From contig NZ_JAUXVZ010000007.1 in assembly GCF_030680185.1 (NCBI RefSeq), positions 1 through 50,346 of the forward strand: a DNA stretch of 50,346 bases. Direction: 5' to 3'. This document shows positions 1 to 9,482 of the stretch, piece after piece. Each line of letters opens with the position of its first letter. Positions within the stretch are counted from its first letter, which is position 1. The DNA comes from Phenylobacterium sp. GTDB taxonomy: Bacteria; Pseudomonadota; Alphaproteobacteria; Caulobacterales; Caulobacteraceae. The translations under genes and the position numbers were made by a program. The notes under the pieces are model-generated. The model was not told the origin of the DNA, did not search any database, and saw only the letters and a program-made list of their open reading frames with translations.

Positions 1-241
1 TCTCGTCCTGGGTCAGGACGACATAGCGCCCCTTCTCGATCTCGAAGCCCTTGACGATGTCGGCCCGGTCCACCGGCCCGCTGTCGGGATCGGTGGGGAT
101 CATGCGGATGCGGTTGTGGGTGTCCTTGTGCAGCATGTTGAAGCTGACATCGCCGCCCCGGCTGGTGGCGGTATAGAGGGCCACGGGACAGCTCACGAGG
201 GACAGGCGCAGATAACCCTGCCAGGTGGGACGGGCGGCCAT
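1..241 (-). CDS. ku: Ku protein, N-terminal part (runs off left edge)
   Basis: The first 80 codons of a bacterial Ku protein, which binds double-strand DNA ends as a homodimer ring and recruits LigD for non-homologous end joining. The translation starts MAARPTWQGYLRLSLVSCPV and continues with a YTATSRGGDVSFNMLHKD stretch and a KGFEIEKGRYVVLTQDE stretch. Both are typical of the N-terminal beta-barrel half of the Ku core. The ATG is at 241-239; a GGAG lies about 12 bases upstream. The C-terminal two-thirds lies outside the window. The partner ligD is on the same strand near 30 kb, so the pair is split rather than adjacent. The family call is confident; completeness cannot be judged. Confidence 0.93.
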   Translation of the reverse strand, partial: MAARPTWQGYLRLSLVSCPVALYTATSRGGDVSFNMLHKDTHNRIRMIPTDPDSGPVDRADIVKGFEIEKGRYVVLTQDE

Positions 242-349
242 GGGAGGAACTCCGGCGAATTGCTCAAGTCAGCTCAACGCCCTGGCCGGTGATTCGTTCG
301 GGGGTTGGGGATTCAGGAAAGAGGGGACAGATCTCCCCCCTCCACCGTC

Positions 350-428
350 ATCCTGGGCCTTGTGCCCAGGATCCCTGTCTCCGCTCGCGCCCGCCTCGAC
401 GAGGGACCCTCGGGACGAGCCCGAGGGT
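350..428. repeat. Two-hairpin intergenic repeat, copy A
   Basis: Between ku and the esterase gene lie two hairpins of identical geometry. One has 9-bp arms at 350-358/364-372, the other 9-bp arms at 406-414/420-428; both have 5-base loops and they are 33 bases apart. The second hairpin (ACCCTCGGG arm, then GACGG) closely matches the second hairpin of the element at 46403-46482. The outer ends CCGTCA and TGACGG are inverted repeats of each other. This looks like a REP/BIME-type dispersed palindromic element, and it may also act as a terminator for the esterase gene, which ends just to the right. The rest of 242-448 shows no gene. Confidence 0.6.
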
Positions 429-448
429 GACGGTTGAGAAGGTTTCGC

Positions 449-1963
449 CTACTTCGCCGGCAAGCCGAGCGTCGGCAGGGTGAACTGTTCCAGGGCGTCC
501 AGCTGGCGGCGGGCGAAGCCCTGGCGCACGGCGGTCTCGGCGCCGAACTCCAGGAGCTGGTCGGACACCGGGTCATAGGCCGGCCAGGCCTGGTCCTCGC
601 AGGACGGCGCGCCCGTGCTGGCGAAGGCGACCCAGCAGCCGTGCATCAGGGTCGCCATGGCCCGGTCCTCGTCGCTGACCACGCTGTCGGGCGTCCGGCG
701 GCCCCAGTATTCGAAGACGTACTGGATCTCCGCCGCATGATGGGCGCGGTCCAGGACTCGCCGGAACCGGTCGCCCACATAGGAAAAGTGATAGAGGAAG
801 ACCGGCGCCCCGTCGGCGCCCTGGCCGGCGATCCAGCGGGCCGGCGCCCCAAAGGCCCGGTCGGTGAAGACCGCCCGACCAAACGCCTCATCCCCTTCGG
901 CGGCGGCCTCCTCGTAGAAGGCCCTGGCCATGGGCGGCAGGCTGGCGGCGAACTTCGCCCCGCCGCCAGGGCCGCCCAGCAGGCTGTCCTCGCCATTGTT
1001 CCAGCCGATGATCATCGGCACATCGATCTCGGCGCCGGCGGCGAAGGCCTGGGTGGCTGTGCGTGGCAGAAGCCGCCCGTCGGGGAAGGGTCCGAACTCG
1101 CCGTCCACCTTTGCAATCAGGGTCTCGGCGGGGACGGCGCGTAGCTGGGCCACGGTCGCCTTGGCGAGCAGGCCGAGCTTCTCGGCGGCGGCGAGGCCGA
1201 CCTTCTCCTGGTCTTTCAGGCTGTCGGGCTCAAACCAGCCGCCGCCCGACTGGACGATGGCCTTGTGAAACAGCCCTTTGGCCTGGGGCGTCGCCAGCAG
1301 GGCGAGCGTGCTCATGCCGCCGGCGGATTCCCCGAACACAGTCACATTGTTCGGATCGCCCCCGAAGGCGGCGATGTTGCGCTGGACCCATTTCAGCGCT
1401 GCGATCTGGTCCATCAGCCCATAGGACCCCAGCGGGGCCCTGGCGCCGGCGGTCTTGGTCAGCGCCGGATGGGCGAAGTAGCCGAGCGGCCCCAGCCGGT
1501 AGTTGATCGACACCAGCACCACGCCGTCGCGGGCGAAGTTCTGGCCGTCATAGACCCAGCCCGCGCCCGTGCGGTGCGATCCGCCGTGGAGCCAGACCAT
1601 GACGGGGGCCGGCTTGGCGTCAGGCCGGTAAAGGGGGGCGAAGACGTTGAGCTGCAGGCAGTCCTCGCTCATAGGCCCATTGGCGCCGCCGGCGTTGGGG
1701 GCGCCGTCCTCGCGCATGGGCTGGGGACAGGAGGGGCCGGCCTCGACCGCCGGCCGCGCGCCGGTCCAGGGCTTGGGCGCGGCCGGCGGCGCCCAGCGCA
1801 AGGGCCCGACCGGCGGCGCGGCATAGGGGATGTTGCGGAAGATCCGCGCCCGGTCGGTGGCCTCGCCGGCGAGAATGCCGCTCTCGACGCTGGCCCGCAC
1901 CGTCTCGGCGCCTGCCGGCGTGGCGGCCAGCGCCAGGGCCGCCGCCATGATCCAAGCCCGCAT
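449..1963 (-). CDS. Secreted type-B carboxylesterase
   Basis: 504-residue alpha/beta hydrolase of the type-B carboxylesterase (para-nitrobenzyl esterase-like) family, hydrolysing carboxylic esters of unknown identity. Residues 1-19 form a signal peptide ending ATPAGA, so export to the periplasm is likely. Visible family marks are the oxyanion HGG near 126-128, the EDCLQLNVF signature near 100-108 and the nucleophile elbow GESAGG with Ser213. A later HHAAEIQYVF segment probably carries the catalytic His. The start at 1963 is preferred because a GGAGG sits 8 bases upstream; an in-frame ATG at 1978 and longer extensions lack that support. It is a single-gene unit facing away from the histidine kinase at 2213. 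The substrate cannot be inferred from context. Confidence 0.88.
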   Translation of the reverse strand: MRAWIMAAALALAATPAGAETVRASVESGILAGEATDRARIFRNIPYAAPPVGPLRWAPPAAPKPWTGARPAVEAGPSCPQPMREDGAPNAGGANGPMSEDCLQLNVFAPLYRPDAKPAPVMVWLHGGSHRTGAGWVYDGQNFARDGVVLVSINYRLGPLGYFAHPALTKTAGARAPLGSYGLMDQIAALKWVQRNIAAFGGDPNNVTVFGESAGGMSTLALLATPQAKGLFHKAIVQSGGGWFEPDSLKDQEKVGLAAAEKLGLLAKATVAQLRAVPAETLIAKVDGEFGPFPDGRLLPRTATQAFAAGAEIDVPMIIGWNNGEDSLLGGPGGGAKFAASLPPMARAFYEEAAAEGDEAFGRAVFTDRAFGAPARWIAGQGADGAPVFLYHFSYVGDRFRRVLDRAHHAAEIQYVFEYWGRRTPDSVVSDEDRAMATLMHGCWVAFASTGAPSCEDQAWPAYDPVSDQLLEFGAETAVRQGFARRQLDALEQFTLPTLGLPAK

Positions 1964-2212
1964 CCGTGAAGCCTCCATCCCTGTTCGGTAGCGGAGGAGA
2001 CGGGGCGGCAGGGCCAAGGTCAAGGGAAGGCTGTGTGACATGGGGCGCCTGCGCCGCCCCCCGGCAGCCGCCGCAGTTGTCACGAGATGTGGTAACCAGA
2101 AATCCCGGCGCCGCCTTGGCGCGGCGGCGGGCCGACGTGCATCGGCCAAGGTTGCTACCGCTCACCTGATCCGGTGGCTGGGCCGCGGTTTCCGAAAAGG
2201 GCTAAGGAATGC

Positions 2213-3214
2213 ATGTCGATGGCTGAGCCGAACGCCCCTGTTTGGGATGAACGGCGCCTGCGGCTCGGCGTGACCGCCGCCGGGGTCGCCCTGTGGTCTT
2301 GGAACGTCGACAGCGACGCCCTGACCATGGACGATATCGGCTACGGGCTTTGGACCGTGGCCCGGGACGTGGCCGTCACGTTCGAAGACCTGTCCGCCCA
2401 TATTCACCCCGCGGACCGCGACCGGGTGCGGGTGGCCTTCAACGCCACGCGCGGCATCGTCGGCCCCTATGAGATCGACTTCCGAATTCTGGTCGGGGAC
2501 GACGTGCGCTGGATTTCGGCGCGGGGGCGGGGGGATGACGAGGATATCGAGGGCCGCGTCATGTACGGCGTCTTTCTCGACGTCACCGGCCGCAAGCAGG
2601 CCGAGGAGTCCAACGAGCTGCTGGCCGGGGAAATGAGTCATCGGGTCAAGAACCTGATCACCATCGCCGGCGCGTTGACCTCGATGACCTCGCGATCTGC
2701 GGAGACCAAGGAGGACATGGCGCGGGAGCTGATTCTAAGGCTCGCCGCCTTGGGGCGGGCTCACGACCTGGTCCGCCCGGTGCCGGGCCAGACCGATGAG
2801 GCGACCTTGCTTGGCGACCTCTTGTCGGTGCTGCTCAACCCCTATGACGATCTTGGCGCCTTCAGCGGACGCATCCGGGTTTCAGTGCCCCGGATTGGTA
2901 TTGGCGAAGGCGCCGCCACGGCCCTGGCCCTGGTGATCCACGAGCTGGCCACCAACGCCGTCAAGTACGGCGCGCTCTCGGCGGCGGCCGGATTGCTCGA
3001 TGTGTCGTGCAAGATCGTACAGGACGAGGCGGTGATCGTCTGGACAGAGCGCGGTGGGCCGGCAGTCAGCGCCCCGAACCCAGGGTCGGGATTTGGCGGA
3101 CGCCTCCTCGACCGTGTGGTGGAACGTCAGCTGCGCGGGTCGGTGGAGTACCTGTGGCCCGTCGAAGGCATGATCGCGACCCTGAAGTTCAAGGCCGACC
3201 GCCTGGCGACCTGA
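2213..3214 (+). CDS. HWE-family sensor histidine kinase with PAS domain
   Basis: 333-residue soluble sensor kinase. Residues about 10-130 read as a PAS-like sensory domain (WSWNVDSDALT, then IHPADRDRVR, then DVTGRKQAEE). The phospho-acceptor motif EMSHRVKN follows with His143. The ATPase part has an N-box (HELATNAVKYGALS), the WTE tripeptide that gives the HWE family its name, and a G-box ending GFGGRLLDRVV. No transmembrane segment or receiver domain is present, so input is probably cytoplasmic and the response regulator is encoded elsewhere. The ATG at 2213 follows AAGGA with 4 bases between; an ATG two codons later (2219) is an alternative. HWE kinases often sense light or feed the general stress response in Alphaproteobacteria; which applies here is unknown. 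Confidence 0.88.
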   Translation: MSMAEPNAPVWDERRLRLGVTAAGVALWSWNVDSDALTMDDIGYGLWTVARDVAVTFEDLSAHIHPADRDRVRVAFNATRGIVGPYEIDFRILVGDDVRWISARGRGDDEDIEGRVMYGVFLDVTGRKQAEESNELLAGEMSHRVKNLITIAGALTSMTSRSAETKEDMARELILRLAALGRAHDLVRPVPGQTDEATLLGDLLSVLLNPYDDLGAFSGRIRVSVPRIGIGEGAATALALVIHELATNAVKYGALSAAAGLLDVSCKIVQDEAVIVWTERGGPAVSAPNPGSGFGGRLLDRVVERQLRGSVEYLWPVEGMIATLKFKADRLAT

Positions 3215-3227
3215 GGACCGCGCCCCC

Positions 3228-6200
3228 TCAATGAAAGTCCCGGCTGCGGATCAGGCGGCCAGTGACGTTGGAGGCGGCGCGGATTTCGGCCTTGTCCTCC
3301 CGCAGGCGGGAGAGCTGGGGGGTCAGGTCCTCGAAGCGCTCGGCGACCACATGGATCACCTCGCCGGCCTTCTGCAGCCGGCCGTGGACCAGCAGGAAGG
3401 CCGAGGTCATGACCAGGCGGCGGTTCGCCTCGAAGGCGTCCTTCCAGATCACCAGATTGGCCCCTCCGGTCTCGTCCTCCAGGGTGACGAAGGTGACCCC
3501 CTTGGCCGTCCCCGGCCGCTGGCGGACCAGGACGAGGCCGGCCACGCAGACCTTGGCGCCGTGCCGCAGGCTAGCCAGCTGGGCGGCGGGAACTGCGCCC
3601 CGGTCCGCCAGCCCCCGGCGGAAGAAGCCGCAGGGGTGGGCCTTCAGGGACAGGCGCGTCGTCCGGTAGTCCTCGGCCACCTGGTGGGGCAGGCTCATCA
3701 GGGGCAGGGCGGCCTGGGTCTCCGTCGCGCCCAGGCCGCCCTGGCGGGCGAACAAGGGGGCGGTGTCCTCCACCCGGCCCTCCCCGGTCAGACCCTTGGC
3801 CAGCCACAGGGCGGCGCGCCGGTCGAGGGCGAGCGACCGGCAGGCGTCGGCCTCGGCCAGCAGCTCCAGGGACCGCTGCGACAGGCGGGCCTGACGGGCC
3901 AGCTGCGGCAGGGTGTCGGCGCCGGCCGCCCGGGCGGCGGTCAGCCGATCCATCTCCTCCCGGTTCAGGCCCTTGATCATCCGCAGGCCCAGGCGCACGG
4001 CCTTCAGCCGGCCCTCGGCGTCCGGGGTTTCCAGGGTGCAGTCCCAGGCGCTGGCCAGGATGTCGGGGCCGCGCACCTCCACCCCGTGGTCGCGGGCGTC
4101 CCGGACCAGCTGGGCGGGCTGGTAGAAGCCCATGGGCTGGCTGTTGAGGAGCGCTGCGCAAAAGACGTCGGGCCAGCGCTGCTTGACCCAGGCCGAGGCG
4201 TAGACCAGCAGCGCGAAGCTGATGGCGTGGCTCTCAGGGAAGCCATAGGAGCCGAAGCCTTCGATCTGGGCGAAGCAGCGCCTGGCGAAGTCGGGGTCAT
4301 AGCCCCGGGCGACCATGCCCTCGATGAACTTGACCCCATAGTCCCCCACATTGCCGTGGTGGCGGAAGGTGGCCATGGCCCGGCGCAGGCCGTTGGCCTC
4401 GGCGTCGGTGAACTTGGCCGCCTCGATGGCCAGGCGCATGGCCTGTTCCTGGAAGAGCGGCACCCCCAGCGTCTTGCCCAGCACCTGTTTCAGTTCGTCG
4501 GCCGGGCCGTGGTCGGGATGGGGGGCGGGGAAGTCCACCGGGTCCTTGCCTTCCCGGCGGCGCAGATAGGGGTGGACCATGTCGCCCTGGATGGGGCCTG
4601 GCCGCACGATGGCCACCTCGATCACCAGGTCATAGAACCGCCGGGGCTTGAGCCTGGGCAGCATGGACATCTGGGCCCGGCTCTCCACCTGGAAGACGCC
4701 GACGGAATCGGCCCGGGACAGCATCTCATAGACCGCCGGGTCCTCCTGAGGGATGTCGGCCAGGTCATGCAGGTGCTGGCCGTGGTCGGCCCGCAGCATG
4801 GTGAGGCTCTTGCGCAGGGCGCTCAGCATGCCGAGCGCCAGGACATCGACCTTCATCAGGCCGAGCGCATCGATGTCGTCCTTGTCCCACTCGATGAAGG
4901 TGCGGTCCTTCATGGCCCCGTTGCCGATGGGCACGGTCTCGTCCAGCCGCCGCTTGGTGAGGATGAAGCCCCCCACATGCTGCGACAGGTGGCGGGGAAA
5001 GCCGATCAGCTCTGTGGCCAGCGTGGTGGCCCGGCGGATCTGGGGGTTGTCCGGGTCCAGGCCCGTCTGGCGGACATGATCATCGGGCGTGCCGGTCCCG
5101 TAGCTGCCCCAGACCGTGCCGGCCAGCGCCGCGGTCACGTCCTCGGTGAGGCCGAGCGCCTTGCCCACCTGGCGGATGGCCATGCGCGGGCGATAGTGGA
5201 TGACGGTGGCGCAGATCGCCGCCCGGTCGCGCCCATAGCGGCCATAGACATACTGCATCACCTCTTCCCGGCGCTCGTGCTCGAAATCCACGTCGATGTC
5301 CGGGGGCTCGCCGCGCTCTTCGGAGATGAAGCGGGAAAACAACAGGTCCTGGTCGGGCTTGGTGGGGTCCACCGCGGTGACGCCCAGACAGAAGCAGACG
5401 CAGGAATTGGCCGCCGATCCCCGCCCCTGGCAGAGGATGCCCTGGGCCCTGGCCCAGGCGACGATGTCGTGGACGGTGAGGAAATAGTTGGCGTAGTCCA
5501 GCCGCTCGATCAGATCGAGCTCGTGGTTCAGCAGCCGCCGCACCTTGTCGGGCACGCCCCGGCGATAGCGCTGGGAGGCGCCGCGCCAGGTGATGTCGCG
5601 CAGGTGGGCGATGGGGGTCTTGCCCGGCGGCACGGGCTCGTCGGGATATTCGTAGCGCAGCTCGGACAGGTCGAAGTCGATCAGGCCAGCCACGGCTGTC
5701 GACTGCGCAAGGGCCTCTGGGAAGCGGGCGAACAGGCGGGCCATTTCGGAGGGCGACTTCAGGTGCCGCTCGGCGTTGGCCGCCAGGCGCCAGCCGGCCT
5801 GATCGATGGTGGTCTTTTCGGCGATGCAGGTCAGGACATCCTGCAAAGGCCGCCGCTCCGGCCCGTGATAGAGCACGTCATTGACCGCCGTCATGGGCGC
5901 GCCGCTGGCGCTCGAGAGGGCCTGCAGATGGGCCAGTCGGGGCAGGTCCCGGGCGCCATAGCCCCGCGCTGCCGCCAGCCAGACCTGGCCCCGAAAATCG
6001 CCCGCCGTCCTGGCCAGGGCCTGAGCAAAGGCCTCATGCAGCCGCTCAGGCGGCACGACCAGCGCCACCTGACCCTCCGCATGGGCGGCGAAGTCCTCGT
6101 AGAAGAGTTCGCAGCCCCCCTTCTTGGCCCGCCGTTGGCCGAGCGTCAGCAGGCGGGTCAGGCGGCCATAGGCCTCCCGGTCCTTGGGGTAGCAGACCAG

Positions 6201-6443
6201 GCTCGGCGTCCCGTCGGCGAAGTCCAGCCGGGCGCCGGTCAGGACCCTGATGTTGCGCTCGCGCCCGGCGCTCCAGGCCCGCACGACGCCGGCCAGGCTG
6301 TTGCGGTCGCAGACGCCGATGGCCGAAATCCCCAAAGCCTCGGCGGTGGCCACCAGCTCCCAAGGGTGCGAGGCGCCCTTCAGGAAGGAGAAGTTGCTGG
6401 CCGCCATCAGCTCGGCATAGGCGGGGGAGGGGGTAAGCGACAT
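3228..6443 (-). CDS. dnaE2: Error-prone DNA polymerase ImuC/DnaE2
   Basis: 1071-residue C-family DNA polymerase of the DnaE2 (ImuC) type, the catalytic subunit of the ImuA-ImuB-DnaE2 mutasome that copies across lesions after DNA damage. The N-terminal PHP domain begins [18 protein letters not shown]. The palm catalytic motif [15 protein letters not shown] provides two of the expected aspartates. Helix-hairpin-helix and OB-fold regions follow, ending near [15 protein letters not shown]. The start at 6443 gives [16 protein letters not shown], matching the family; longer in-frame upstream sequence is a shadow of imuB. It begins 7 bases after the imuB stop, so it is the third gene of the SOS-controlled cassette. 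Its C-terminus faces the HWE kinase gene with a 13-base gap. Confidence 0.95.
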   Translation of the reverse strand: MSLTPSPAYAELMAASNFSFLKGASHPWELVATAEALGISAIGVCDRNSLAGVVRAWSAGRERNIRVLTGARLDFADGTPSLVCYPKDREAYGRLTRLLTLGQRRAKKGGCELFYEDFAAHAEGQVALVVPPERLHEAFAQALARTAGDFRGQVWLAAARGYGARDLPRLAHLQALSSASGAPMTAVNDVLYHGPERRPLQDVLTCIAEKTTIDQAGWRLAANAERHLKSPSEMARLFARFPEALAQSTAVAGLIDFDLSELRYEYPDEPVPPGKTPIAHLRDITWRGASQRYRRGVPDKVRRLLNHELDLIERLDYANYFLTVHDIVAWARAQGILCQGRGSAANSCVCFCLGVTAVDPTKPDQDLLFSRFISEERGEPPDIDVDFEHERREEVMQYVYGRYGRDRAAICATVIHYRPRMAIRQVGKALGLTEDVTAALAGTVWGSYGTGTPDDHVRQTGLDPDNPQIRRATTLATELIGFPRHLSQHVGGFILTKRRLDETVPIGNGAMKDRTFIEWDKDDIDALGLMKVDVLALGMLSALRKSLTMLRADHGQHLHDLADIPQEDPAVYEMLSRADSVGVFQVESRAQMSMLPRLKPRRFYDLVIEVAIVRPGPIQGDMVHPYLRRREGKDPVDFPAPHPDHGPADELKQVLGKTLGVPLFQEQAMRLAIEAAKFTDAEANGLRRAMATFRHHGNVGDYGVKFIEGMVARGYDPDFARRCFAQIEGFGSYGFPESHAISFALLVYASAWVKQRWPDVFCAALLNSQPMGFYQPAQLVRDARDHGVEVRGPDILASAWDCTLETPDAEGRLKAVRLGLRMIKGLNREEMDRLTAARAAGADTLPQLARQARLSQRSLELLAEADACRSLALDRRAALWLAKGLTGEGRVEDTAPLFARQGGLGATETQAALPLMSLPHQVAEDYRTTRLSLKAHPCGFFRRGLADRGAVPAAQLASLRHGAKVCVAGLVLVRQRPGTAKGVTFVTLEDETGGANLVIWKDAFEANRRLVMTSAFLLVHGRLQKAGEVIHVVAERFEDLTPQLSRLREDKAEIRAASNVTGRLIRSRDFH

Positions 6444-6450
6444 GGCTCGC

Positions 6451-8028
6451 CTATCCGAACAGGCCGTGCAGCCACCACCTGGCCGGGGCGCCCGCCTCAT
6501 AGAGACCGGCGCGGAAGATCCAGAAACGGCCGCCCGCCTGGTCCTCCACCCGGTAATAGTCGCGCACATGGGTAGCCGAAACCGCCCCGATGGGGGCCTT
6601 CCACCATTCCTCGGCGATCCGCTCAGGTCCCTCGGCCAGACGGACCCGATGCAGCTGGCCCCGCCAGCGGAACTGCACCGGCGGGTCGTCGGGCACGGGG
6701 GCGGTGGCCTCGATGGGTTCGGGGCGCCGGAACAGGCGGATAGGCCTTGGCTGCGCCGGGTCCCAGCGGGCCGGGGGCTCGGGGGACAAGGGCGCCCGCC
6801 TGGCCACCGCCCGCTCGGGCACATGGCTCTCCACCGCCTGGCTGGTCCAGACCCGTTCAGCTCCCAGGCGGTTGGCCAGGCGGTCTACCAAAGGCGCGAT
6901 CTCGATACCGCCGCCCGCGGCCTGCTCCGACGCCAGGGCCGCCTGGCTGGCGCTCAACGCCTCCACCTCGAAGGCCGCGAGCGTCACCTGCTCCACCCCA
7001 AAGCCCGGATCCACCTGGTCGAGCCGGGGCAGGAAGAGGCGGGTGATGCGCGGCGCCTCCCGGGCGCCCACGGCCAGGCCCACCTCCACGGTCTGGGGGC
7101 GGCCATCCACCCGGTGATAGGCGATCTCGAAACGCCGGGCGCCCTGGCCCTCGGCGCTCAGCCGGGCGCAGAGGCGCTCGACGATGTCGCCGCACACCCG
7201 GGCCAGGTCCTCTGGCGTGCTGATCGGCTCGGCCAGGGCCAGGCGGTCAAACCAGGGATTGGCCGGCCGGCGAAAGGCCAGGGCCTCGGGCGCCTCGCCC
7301 ATGGCCTGATCCAGGCGGGTGATCAGCTCCAGGCCGAAACGCCGGGCCAGCTGGCTGCGGGGCAGGCGGCGGACCTCCCCGATCCTGCGCAGACCCAGGC
7401 GCTCCAGCTGGGCGCAGGCGGGCTCAGAAATCCGCAGAGCGCTGGGCGGCAGATGGTCCAGCACCTCGCCCTGTCGGCCAGGCGGGCAGAGGCTGGCGCC
7501 GTCCCCGTGGCGAGCCAGGGCCCAGGCCGCGCCGGGCGTATCGGCCACGCCGCAGACCACGGGCAGGTCGTTGCGGGCGAGACGCCGGCGAAAGTCGGCC
7601 ACCAGGGCGGCCTCGCCCCCCCACAGATGAGCCAGGCCGGTAATGTCCAGGAACAGGCCGTCCGGGGGATCAGGCGCCACGGCCGGCGAAAACCGCACGC
7701 ACCAGTCGACCAGGGCCCGCAGGGCCTGGGCGTCGGCCTCGGGCTCGGCCTCGGCGGTGACGAGGTCTGGGACATAGGCCAGGGCGTCGGCGGCCTTCTG
7801 GCCGGGAAACAGGCCCAGGGCCGCGGCCGCGCGGCCCACCGCGGCCAGCCGGCGGGTTCCGCGGCTCGTCTCCACCAGGGCCAGGGGCGGTTCAGGCGCG
7901 GCGGCGACGGGCGGCGTCCTCGCCCCCGACGGGGAATCGGATGGGCGGGCTTGCGGGGCGGGCGGGTTGCGCCGGCGCCAGTTGTCGATCGCCCAGCTCG
8001 GCGACCAGGCGCAGAGGATGCGCGTCAT
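6451..8028 (-). CDS. imuB: Inactive Y-family polymerase-like mutasome protein ImuB
   Basis: 525-residue ImuB, the Y-family-like hub that links DnaE2 to the beta clamp during SOS mutagenesis. The N-terminus [17 protein letters not shown] matches alphaproteobacterial ImuB. The middle contains [10 protein letters not shown], then [16 protein letters not shown] where active Y-family enzymes carry the catalytic acidic motif, then [16 protein letters not shown]. The loss of that acidic motif agrees with a structural rather than catalytic role. The start ATG at 8028 lies 137 bases inside the imuA reading frame, an unusually long overlap that suggests translational coupling. A GGAG sits about 9 bases upstream. 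A clamp-binding motif near the C-terminus was not resolved by eye. Confidence 0.93.
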   Translation of the reverse strand: MTRILCAWSPSWAIDNWRRRNPPAPQARPSDSPSGARTPPVAAAPEPPLALVETSRGTRRLAAVGRAAAALGLFPGQKAADALAYVPDLVTAEAEPEADAQALRALVDWCVRFSPAVAPDPPDGLFLDITGLAHLWGGEAALVADFRRRLARNDLPVVCGVADTPGAAWALARHGDGASLCPPGRQGEVLDHLPPSALRISEPACAQLERLGLRRIGEVRRLPRSQLARRFGLELITRLDQAMGEAPEALAFRRPANPWFDRLALAEPISTPEDLARVCGDIVERLCARLSAEGQGARRFEIAYHRVDGRPQTVEVGLAVGAREAPRITRLFLPRLDQVDPGFGVEQVTLAAFEVEALSASQAALASEQAAGGGIEIAPLVDRLANRLGAERVWTSQAVESHVPERAVARRAPLSPEPPARWDPAQPRPIRLFRRPEPIEATAPVPDDPPVQFRWRGQLHRVRLAEGPERIAEEWWKAPIGAVSATHVRDYYRVEDQAGGRFWIFRAGLYEAGAPARWWLHGLFG

Positions 8029-8740
8029 CCTGGATCTCCGTATCTGAATAGGCCCCGGGACTTTCAAACAGCCAGGCGCCGGGACGCCCGCCGCGACAGC
8101 GCTCCAAGCTCGCCCGCCATCGCGGCGGGCCGAGTCCTGGTCGCCCAGGGGCTGGCGCGCTGGGGGCCGAGGCGATGGACCAGCGGGTGGCCGCCGCCGA
8201 TCCGCCGGCGATCCCTGGAGCCCCGCCGCCGAAAGGCCGCCGGGCGATCAGGAAGCCGGTGGCCCGCCCCTTCTCGCAGGCCAGTTGCAGCCTGCGGCCC
8301 GCCGTCAGGTCGCAGGCCTGGGCCTCCACGATCACCGCCCCTACCCCGGACGCCCCCAGGGCGTCCTCGGCCGCGGCCAGGGCCTGGGCCTCGTCCCGGA
8401 CCCAGACCTCGATCAGCCCGCCTGCGGGAAAGCCCAGACCCGCCAGGCCGGGCGGGTGCAGGTCGTCCTGCCGGGCGATCCAGACGGCCGGCCCCATCTT
8501 CAGCAGAGGCCTGGCCAGCAGGGCGACGAAGGCGGCCGGCGCCGCGGCGGTCTCGGCCTCCATCCCCTCGCCCCCCAGCTCATGCCAGCGGTGAAGGGGC
8601 AGGCCCCCGCCGCCGGGGAAGCAGCGGTCGACCGACACGTCGCCGAAGGAGAGTGACTCGGAGTCTCCCCGTCCGCCCGTCTCCAGGGCGGCGATCTTCG
8701 CCCGCACGGCGTCCAGACGCCCGCTGCGAAAACCGGCCAT
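7892..8740 (-). CDS. imuA: SOS mutasome protein ImuA
   Basis: 282-residue RecA/SulA-like ImuA, first gene of the imuA-imuB-dnaE2 cassette. Family features are the N-terminal LSFGDVSVDRCFPGGGGLP, the HELGGEG segment, and WIARQDDLHPPGLAGLGF. A central GAVIVEAQACDLTAGRRLQLACEKGRATGF-type helix region follows, then PRWRASLERCRGGRPGAWLFE. After this the C-terminal [17 protein letters not shown] is still ImuA-like, so the 137-base overlap with imuB looks genuine and not the result of a frameshift. ImuA is thought to modulate RecA and to be needed for DnaE2-dependent mutagenesis. AGGAG lies just upstream of the ATG, and a perfect LexA operator lies 17-31 bases before it. Confidence 0.92.
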   Translation of the reverse strand: MAGFRSGRLDAVRAKIAALETGGRGDSESLSFGDVSVDRCFPGGGGLPLHRWHELGGEGMEAETAAAPAAFVALLARPLLKMGPAVWIARQDDLHPPGLAGLGFPAGGLIEVWVRDEAQALAAAEDALGASGVGAVIVEAQACDLTAGRRLQLACEKGRATGFLIARRPFGGGAPGIAGGSAAATRWSIASAPSAPAPGRPGLGPPRWRASLERCRGGRPGAWLFESPGAYSDTEIQDDAHPLRLVAELGDRQLAPAQPARPASPPIRFPVGGEDAARRRRA

Positions 8741-8756
8741 GGCTCCTCATCCTCTT

Positions 8757-8771
8757 GTTCTTCTTTTGTTC
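8757..8771. promoter_or_regulatory. LexA (SOS) box of imuA-imuB-dnaE2
   Basis: GTTC-TTCTTTT-GTTC on the plus strand, an exact match to the alphaproteobacterial LexA operator GTTC-N7-GTTC. It ends the promoter region of imuA on the minus strand, 16 bases before the ATG. It predicts repression by LexA and induction of the whole cassette by DNA damage. The divergent Nudix gene starts about 180 bases away on the other side and is less likely to be controlled by it. Confidence 0.9.
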
Positions 8772-8948
8772 TAGTCCGGAGTCCGCCAGAGTCAATCAAC
8801 CCAGAATGAGTCCCGGGTCTGAGCCCTCGCCGGGGCCGACGAATCTGATACCCCCAGGGACCGCGCGGGCGCCGTCTGGATCGAGAACCGGAGCCCGCGC
8901 CCCGCGTTGCGTCCTCATCCAGGCGCCGCATCGCAAGGAAGGGCGCGC

Positions 8949-9482
8949 ATGCTGCGACGATTCATCGACTGGTGGCGGGGGCCAGCGCCAGCCCCCCAGA
9001 CGCACGAGGCGCCGACCCGTCAGGCCGGGGCCGTGCCCTATCGCGTCACCGACAAGGGCGTCTCAGTCCTGCTGGTCACCTCCCGGCGCACCGGACGTTG
9101 GGTCTTTCCCAAGGGCGGGCTGATGAGCGGCCGCACCCCCTGGGAATCCGCGGCCCAGGAGGCCCTGGAGGAGGCCGGCGTCGAGGGCGAGGTGGAGGAT
9201 GTGGCGCTCGGCGCCTATCCCTCCGTCCGCATCCGCGGTGATCGCCGCGAGGATCTGGAGGTCAGCCTCTATCTCCTGCGGGTGACCCGGCAGCTGGATC
9301 GCTGGCCCGAACGCGGCCAGAGGCGCCGCCGTTGGATGACCCTGCCGGAGGCCGCCGCCCGGCTCGGGGATCCGGGTCTGGTCGACCTGCTCAACCGGGC
9401 GGCTGAGCGTCTGGAGACTCTGGCGGCGCCGGCGAAACCCGCCAAGGGCCGCCGCAAGGTCAAAGCCGCGTCAGGACGCTGA
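8949..9482 (+). CDS. Nudix hydrolase, DIPP-like subfamily
   Basis: 177-residue Nudix hydrolase. After a short basic leader (MLRRFIDWWRG) the fold begins QAGAVPYRV. The Nudix box region GGLMSGRTPWESAAQEALEEAGV keeps the metal-binding glutamates (QEALEEAGV) but has Arg and Gln at the usual first Glu and Arg positions, so the box is diverged. The RRTGRWVFPKGG sequence before it resembles bacterial relatives of diphosphoinositol polyphosphate phosphohydrolases, which can cleave dinucleoside polyphosphates or related diphosphates. The C-terminus is Lys/Arg/Ala-rich. AAGGAAGG precedes the ATG at 8949. The end overlaps the 3' end of the convergent phosphate transporter gene by 23 bases. The substrate is not predictable from sequence. 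Confidence 0.85.
   Translation: MLRRFIDWWRGPAPAPQTHEAPTRQAGAVPYRVTDKGVSVLLVTSRRTGRWVFPKGGLMSGRTPWESAAQEALEEAGVEGEVEDVALGAYPSVRIRGDRREDLEVSLYLLRVTRQLDRWPERGQRRRRWMTLPEAAARLGDPGLVDLLNRAAERLETLAAPAKPAKGRRKVKAASGR

Noticed and set aside
3231..6575. Very long plus-strand open frame opposite dnaE2
   Set aside because: It is the antisense shadow of dnaE2, low in complexity and rich in Gly/Ala/His/Gln/Leu, with no recognisable domain. High G+C removes stop codons in this frame.
6442..9123. Long plus-strand open frame opposite imuB/imuA
   Set aside because: Same cause: antisense shadow across several real genes and intergenic DNA, ending in Arg/Pro-rich sequence.
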